Of a stretch of DNA of 64,000 bases, positions 62,366 to 64,000 are shown piece by piece. Below the pieces are notes generated by a model. It ran no database searches and was not told the DNA's origin. It worked only from the letters and a program-made list of their open reading frames with translations. A program made the translations under genes and the position numbers. The number at the start of each line of letters is the position of its first letter. Positions within the stretch are counted from its first letter, which is position 1. The stretch is from positions 1 through 64,000 of the forward strand of contig BCIJ01000015.1 in the NCBI GenBank assembly GCA_001599935.1. The letters are read 5' to 3'. This DNA comes from Holtermannia corniformis. Lineage: Eukaryota > Basidiomycota > Tremellomycetes > Holtermanniales.

Positions 62366-62665
62366 CTAGCTTCGCCATGCCTGACTCATCACCTTTGCCG
62401 TCACCACCGCGCGCTTGAAATACCCCAGCTCACGCTCTCCGCGAGTAAACAGCGACTGGAGTCGATCGAAGTACTCCTCTTCCAGTCCTTCAGTCTGGAT
62501 GTCCGGTTGTACCCTAGAAAGGCTGGCGTGACATTCCACGATCAAGGCAGCAATATCAGCGGTGCTGCCACTCTTGAGTGTCTCCCATGATGTTTCGGCA
62601 ATGGTCACAACCTGTTCCAGCCGCTGAGCCGCCTGCAGTTGGGAAATGCATTCAGCGAGAGACAT
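62366..62665 (-). CDS. Small helical ORF, third group, member b
   Basis: 99 residues, ATG at 62665, intronless. Helical throughout: AECISQLQAAQRLEQVVTIA, IAALIVECHASLSRVQPDIQ, EYFDRLQSLFTRGERELGYF. No recognised domain. Grouped with the other small minus-strand genes on architecture only. Confidence 0.48.
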   Translation of the reverse strand: MSLAECISQLQAAQRLEQVVTIAETSWETLKSGSTADIAALIVECHASLSRVQPDIQTEGLEEEYFDRLQSLFTRGERELGYFKRAVVTAKVMSQAWRS

Positions 62666-62898
62666 CTGAGTGAGCTACTGCCTCTTCCTGCGTCTTATAA
62701 AATACGCATTGGAGAAGTCCATTGTGCAGTAACTCCGCCCGGATGGCGGTCGGTGCTTCGATAGCTCTCGGGCAACACAAAGGAAGTCTAGTCTGGCTGC
62801 CACAACGCCAGCAGGCATGAAAGCACCCAGACTTGACAGTGTACGTTTTGACCATCCGACTGCATCCGACGACTCTCCTATGTTCTCGCTGCTCCGAT

Positions 62899-63472
62899 TC
62901 AGTACTCGCCAGACTGCGCCAGGGCTTGCTCCGCTTGATTCTTGGCGTGGCGCTTGGCTGCGTATCCCGTTAGTCGCAATACTTCCTGCGCAGTACACAC
63001 ACCTTCCTCGCGGTCGTACGCGTCCAAGCCCTGGATCAGCAGTCAGTCGGTGTTTGGAGCACGAGCATTGACCCACCTTGGTCTCAAAGAGCTTGTCCGC
63101 TTCGGCCGAGACAATGCCAGCAAGGATCTCCTTTGCGAGTGCGTGAGACTGCGGCTTGCCTTCGCGCTCGCATTTCTGCTCGTATGCCTGGACTTTGTTA
63201 GCCACGCGCATTCACTCGCCTGCGATGCACTAACGCGCAGAGCCTCGAAGCCAACCGCGCCGCCGATGAGCTGTACGAGTGTTGTCAGTCCCTATCACTT
63301 GCTACACTGCCAGCCAACCTCGTGCGACAGCTTGGCCTTGTGTTCCTCGTTGTTGGGGTCGATGTTGTACACCTCGTCACGTCCAGACGCGTCGTTGTCG
63401 AAGAAATCTTGTCGTCGTCAGCCACTAGCGATGCAGCCTCTGCGCTTACCGAAGAGACCCATGTTGCTCGAG
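62899..63472 (-). CDS. CipC-like stress protein (DUF3759)
   Basis: Small soluble protein of the CipC family, first described as concanamycin-induced in Aspergillus. Spliced: MGLF-DFFDNDASGRDEVYN, EEHKAKLSHE, LIGGAVGFEAL, KVQAYEQKCEREGKPQSHAL AKEILAGIVSAEADKLFETK, GLDAYDREEAKRHAKNQAEQ ALAQSGEY. The K...HE...GAAxFEA, EGKPxSHxxAKExLAG and D(R)EEAKRxAKxQAE blocks are the family core. Five or so introns, some with CTGAC branch points. ATG at 63472, TGA at 62899. Role unknown; linked in other fungi to stress and infection conditions. Confidence 0.88.
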
Positions 63473-63752
63473 TGAAGCGAAGTGGGGGCGAGCTCCCTTG
63501 CACTGGCTATATACCCGCTGGAAAGGGGCACTTCCCCTGTGCGTCACATCCTCGCCTGAATGACGATACGGGGCGGTGTGTGGGAGTGGTCGAGAATAGA
63601 AGCGGGTGACCACGGCGATCAGCAGATGAGAATAGCTGTCCTATCTTTGGCCGCGCAGTCTGTGTTTCAGAGCATGAACTTGCCAACGTCCAGTCGTATA
63701 GAGTTGGATGGGGTGCTTCATTGTCACATCGTTTCATAGCAAGAGTCGTCAT

Positions 63753-64000
63753 CTAGTAGCGGCGCTCTTCGCCGTAACCATCCTGACCGCCGTACCCGCC
63801 CTGCTGGCCACCATAACCTTGCTGACCCCCGTAACCGCCTTGGCCGCCTTGACCTTGGCCGCCGTAGCCAGGTCCTCCACCATAACCACCCTGGCCGCCA
63901 TATTCGCCTCCAGGGCCACCCGGACCACCACCGCCGTGGTGGCCGTGGTGGCCTCCATGGTGACCCTCACCCGGACCACCGAAGTCTGGTCCACCGCCAA
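63753..64000 (-). CDS. Gly/Gln/Tyr-rich protein, 3' part only
   Basis: The reverse strand reads a Gly-rich C-terminus made of GGYGGQ/QGGYGG-type units after a His-rich patch (GEGHHGGHHGHHGGGG), ending DGYGEERRY and TAG at 63753. The gene starts beyond the window edge. Such Gly-Tyr-Gln repeats occur in RNA-binding and prion-like proteins and in fungal stress proteins; which applies cannot be decided. Convergent features: none; CipC lies upstream on the same strand. Confidence 0.6.
   Translation of the reverse strand, partial: GGGPDFGGPGEGHHGGHHGHHGGGGPGGPGGEYGGQGGYGGGPGYGGQGQGGQGGYGGQQGYGGQQGGYGGQDGYGEERRY

Noticed and set aside
63749..64000. 83-codon Val/Ala-rich frame at the right edge
   Set aside because: Wrong frame of the Gly-Tyr-Gln repeat gene, whose true frame has a stop at 63753 and a coherent repeat.

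Overview
The window is the end of a basidiomycete yeast-type chromosome, most likely from a tremellomycete (Cryptococcus/Trichosporon relatives). It opens with C-rich telomeric repeats whose G-strand unit reads TTAGGGGG, the unit known from Cryptococcus. GC content is high, genes are dense on both strands, and most carry many introns of about 30-60 nt with a CTGAC/CTAAC branch point almost touching the acceptor AG. Several conserved enzymes carry low-complexity insertions. Three undetermined bases lie inside one gene (10095-10114).

Layout. 1-8.7 kb is subtelomeric: telomere, a gene-poor stretch, and two divergent broken copies of an unrecognised multi-exon gene family. One copy is split by a 489-bp hAT-like MITE with perfect 24-bp terminal inverted repeats and an 8-bp target duplication. 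8.7-36.3 kb is a conserved core: GT90/CAP10 glycosyltransferase, URB2-like ribosome factor, FOL1 trifunctional folate enzyme, OLE1-like desaturase next to cytochrome b5 reductase, arylsulfatase divergent from an ACS-family transporter, SAC1 phosphatase, PCNA, a large disordered protein and KAE1. 36.5-38.9 kb holds five small intronless ORFs, four of them in tandem on the minus strand. 39.2-50.6 kb is again conserved: PNO1, a RING protein, an ADE8-GUK1 fusion, aspartate aminotransferase, eIF3h and a Ptm1/GPR107-like membrane protein. 50.6-64 kb mixes accessory and core genes: a small ORF, a damaged ferric reductase, a fasciclin remnant, TRAPPC2L, phosphomannose isomerase, a second tandem of intronless paralogues, a monocarboxylate-type MFS transporter, more small ORFs, a CipC/DUF3759 protein and a truncated Gly-rich gene.

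How genes fit together. Neighbouring CBR1 and OLE1 encode an electron donor and its acceptor desaturase. The sulfatase and ACS transporter share a promoter and could form a sulfate-ester scavenging pair. The most unusual items are the fusion of GAR transformylase with guanylate kinase, a PCNA with about 60 extra charged residues in a second-domain loop, and two tandem clusters of small, intronless, probably helical proteins of unknown function. Gene ends were set by manual splicing and homology recall; exact first exons remain uncertain where stated.
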